A stretch of 64,000 nt of DNA. Origin: Apostichopus japonicus (lineage: Eukaryota > Echinodermata > Holothuroidea > Aspidochirotida > Stichopodidae). The translations under genes and the position numbers were made by a program. The stretch spans positions 7,270,501 through 7,334,500 of the forward strand of contig NC_092576.1 of the NCBI RefSeq assembly GCF_037975245.1, in the 5' to 3' direction. The notes below the pieces were generated by a model. The model did not search any database. It was not told where the DNA came from and saw nothing but the letters and a program-made list of their open reading frames with translations. Shown here in pieces: positions 61,007 through 64,000 of the stretch; position 1 is the first letter of the stretch, and every line of letters begins with the position of its first letter.

Positions 61007-62285
61007 ATTTGTCTCTATATTAGTCAGTTAAGAACATACAAACTCTGCTTTACCATGCCGTTTATAAAGAAAGACATTAATGTGTCTCCACCTTTCCTTG
61101 TCGTAGTTTACCCGTAAACCCTATTAGCTAAGTTTTGAAATATAATTAAGAGACTTTAAATCAACAAACTGTGGTAAACTATCAGTTTGCTGGTTGAGAG
61201 AGAAACAGTGTGTTATCAAATTAACGTCGTGTTTACATTCAAAATCGCACGCTAGCTTTAATTCCCTTCTTCAAAACGATGCATGTCCCATGTGCCATTT
61301 GAATATTGGTTTATTCCTGGCATCATACAATAGACAATAGTGTTACGTAATCCTTTGCATATCCATAGAGTTAAGGAATTAAGATTTTATATTAAACTGT
61401 TTAAAACTGTTTTACTGGGAACATAGCCGTTGACCTTTCAGCAGGTCAATTCAATAGAATAAAAAAAACACTGCAGAGTGTTTAACTTAATCTTAAATTT
61501 GTCATATTTCTCTCACCACCTTACCAAAGCTAGTCAGCATTAGAGAATATCTTCCGTTGTTCATAATATCTACTTCAGCTTTAAATTCATCAGTCGTGCA
61601 ATCATCAGAGTCAAGGGAATGAGCTTTTGTCGAAAGTATGAATAGCTTGCCATTGTTAACTTGCTAGCTGCTTGTTTCCGTCAACAGGTCAATGAAACAA
61701 ACACGGACACGTCTTTGCATGCGAGTCTAAAACGAAGTTTGCCATTGTATGAGTTTGAACAATATCTATAGCAATAGAAAGGAACACGTAATCACTCGAA
61801 TGGTCGAGATTACTTTAAACCATCGTTAAGTTTTGAGTTTCCTTTTTAATCTCCTTCTAGACAAAATAAACCACATCAGTTTCGACTGTTAGTTACTGGA
61901 GGATACTTTAAAGAATGAAACTGTGACAAACATTGCACCTTGTTTATCACAGTGCGAGAGCGTTACTTTAATCGACAGGTCTATGATATCCAACATTTAG
62001 AATTACGACTTACTGTCATGACGCATTACAAATTACACATGCCTATCGGGACTTTGGATAAGCTTAACTTATAACATGTACATATATTTCTAACGTGTGA
62101 TCTATACGTCGATCAATAAATACAAACGGTCTTAACTTTGACGTCTGTATAAATACGATTCTTTCTTAGCCTCTGTGTTTTCGAGCTGTTAGCGAAATGA
62201 GGTCTTGAAGAACACAGAAACAGGACCATCCTCTTTAATTATGTATTTACATATATCTTATACTGAGGTACGAAGCAAGCTGGCG
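61007..62285. other. No gene seen
   Basis: AT-rich DNA with a few short low-quality ORFs. I looked for continuing exons of the plus-strand Ig relic and found none. Confidence 0.5.
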
Positions 62286-62390
62286 TTCATGTCGCGGATA
62301 TGGTAACACAATATGTTTGCCCGAGGAAAGAGACTCCTTGTGTACGCGATCATGTCGTGGAAATATCACAATAAGTTGGCATGACGAAGA

Positions 62391-62870
62391 AACACACCTT
62401 GTACAGATGATCATGTCGTGGATGTTATTGTACACAACAGACAAGAAACGAGATGACAAAATGGCCTCCAATATCCAACCCGCTGTCTGTGTTACACGAG
62501 TTGTTGTTATTATCGAATAGGGCAAATTGATGGCGCTATACACAATTGCAATACAGTAATTACAATACTGTGACAGTAAACACGCTAGTACAACAGGTTT
62601 GCATAGGGAAAACACACCTTGTGCAGATGATCATGTCGTGGATGTTATGTACACAGCAGACAAGAAACAAGATGACAGGATGGCCTCCAGTATCCAGTCC
62701 GCAGTCTGTGTTACACGAGTTGTTGTTATTATCAGATAGGGCAAATGGATGGCGCTATACACAATTGCAATACAATACTTACAATAGCGTGACAGTAAAC
62801 ACGCTAGTACAACAGGTTTCCATTAGAAAAACACTCCTTGTGCAAGTGTTCATGTCGTGGACATGCTAAC
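62391..62870. repeat. 220-bp tandem repeat, two units plus a partial third
   Basis: Units begin with AACACACCTTGT at 62391 and 62611 and with a variant near 62830. Each contains TGATCATGTCGTGGATGTTA and TGTTACACGAGTTGTTGTTA. The ORFs across it come from the repeat. Confidence 0.88.
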
Positions 62871-62879
62871 ACAATAGGA

Positions 62880-64000
62880 AAACACTAGGGTTGTGGGTGG
62901 GGATTCTGGAAGTAGAAAGTAAAACGCACCTTCATATATTGCACATCACAGAAACATGTATGGTTGTCCCTTACACTGAACGCTTTGTCGGTGAATGTTT
63001 AATGTGGAAGAGTAAGGAGAGGATTGTTATTACAGAGGAGACCCAATACCGTACTGACTGTGGTGCAAGATGTTTGTTTTTTTGTTGACCTTCGCCTTTG
63101 AGGAGATATGAATATACACATATAACAATATAACAACAAGATTAACAATGTTTTTCGTTCTTGTGGACAAATGGCGACATTACAAATAGGTATCAGTAAT
63201 TGATTGAATTATAATTCCCATGGTTTTAGAGGCCACCGTATTTCTTTGCTTGATTTTTAACGTTTTCACTTTCGCCACACAAAACTAGCAGTAATTTTCC
63301 TTACATTGGGTATTCCCAGTCAATGATCGAAACAATATTGACACAGTTGAAACTATACTCTGACATGAGTGCTGTATTCATCTCTTTATCCATTCTTCTT
63401 TTATTTTCATTCTTTTTCATAAAAGAACGTTATTTTCGCTTTTAGTTTGACGATTTTCACCTTGCTTAAGGTTGTATATTTAAGAGTATTGCGTATATGT
63501 ATTTTTATACATGGTGACTGCATTGAATTAGGTACTATTTCCTGCTTTCTCATAATCAAAGAATGAAAATGTATTGGAACGTTTTTGCTCAAGTATGCGT
63601 CTGCCGGGACTTGGTCTGTTCTGATTGGAAATTCTGAATTATTTCTTTCCTGCATCAAGTCATCGAAACCAAATTACATGTAAAATATGCTTGTCCAAGC
63701 GATACTGGAATTTGCTATTGCTTAGTTTTCTGTAAATACCTATTTTGAGTTGGAAAAATATATTTCTGAAGTTTCATTTGTTCACCAGAAGTATAGAAAA
63801 AAAATATTTGCATGCCAACAAAACATGACCATGAAATTTCCGGGAGTTTCGCGTTATGTAAAGGCAGACTAAACCGTGGTTATAATCAAAGGCAATTACG
63901 AGGAGCTTTATAAACTTAAACGTTCGGACAACCATAACAAAAACGTCGATCACCTCCCTGGTGTAGGAAGGAAACCCCGTGACTTCCTTGGAGGAAATAT
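62880..64000. other. No gene seen at right end
   Basis: Short ORFs on both strands without domains, splice sites or repeat support. Confidence 0.5.

Noticed and set aside
62247-62869. Three ORFs at 62.2-62.9 kb
   Set aside because: They come from the 220-bp tandem repeat and differ in frame between units.

Overview
This is a eukaryotic, AT-rich, intron-rich and repeat-rich window. All recognisable genes are short exons with GT-AG borders, there are no operons, and intron and intergenic DNA is full of young transposon copies. Ig-domain receptor-kinase genes, CR1/L2-like LINE tails, a tRNA-derived SINE and hAT-like elements fit a marine invertebrate. My best guess is an echinoderm such as a sea cucumber, but that is an inference from style and not from a marker gene.

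The locus is a tandem cluster of one gene family, all on the minus strand. Members encode a signal peptide plus several Ig-like domains, one transmembrane helix, a receptor-tyrosine-kinase-like domain and, where the 3' end is visible, a short tyrosine-containing C-tail. From left to right: gene 1 (693-9005, 3' end outside the window); gene 3 (13758-20587, four Ig domains and a TM helix but almost no kinase domain); gene 2 (33448-41178, a decayed copy of gene 1); gene 4 (46011-56853, complete, 761 predicted residues). A relic first exon of the same family lies on the plus strand at 60.7-61.0 kb.

The kinase domains are pseudokinases. In genes 1, 2 and 4 the HRD motif reads HPG, the catalytic-loop Asn is Lys, DFG reads DFC or DFW, the alpha-C Glu is Ala, and the activation-loop tyrosine pair is absent. 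The beta-3 Lys and the structural WLAPE and SDVW.FGVV.WEIYS motifs are kept. The cluster therefore looks like cell-surface receptors that signal without catalysis, as partners, scaffolds or decoys, with strongly diverged ectodomains.

A segmental duplication explains most of the layout. About 485-15130 is copied as 34757-47330 and carries all of gene 1/2, the intergenic spacer with a 65-bp satellite, and the 3' exons of gene 3/4. The right edge of the left copy falls between the TM exon and the alpha-G kinase exon of gene 3. It joins a gene-1-type ectodomain to a gene-4-type tail in compatible phase, after which a TGA replaces the conserved kinase Trp. Gene 2 has accumulated a half-exon deletion, an 11-nt deletion, lost splice sites and a nonsense codon. 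Insertions present in only one copy (a TTAA-flanked MITE, a LINE tail, a hAT-like MITE) date after the duplication.

Between genes 3 and 2 lies an 8.15-kb TIR element (24494-32646, TA target duplication). It holds a nested TTAA MITE, several palindromes and a 2.5-kb foldback repeat with tandem repeats in its arms. Other structures are three inverted repeats with TA-rich cores, three copies of a hammerhead-ribozyme-like repeat, several minisatellites, and a decayed LINE at 58.6-59.9 kb whose RT motif reads YADK.
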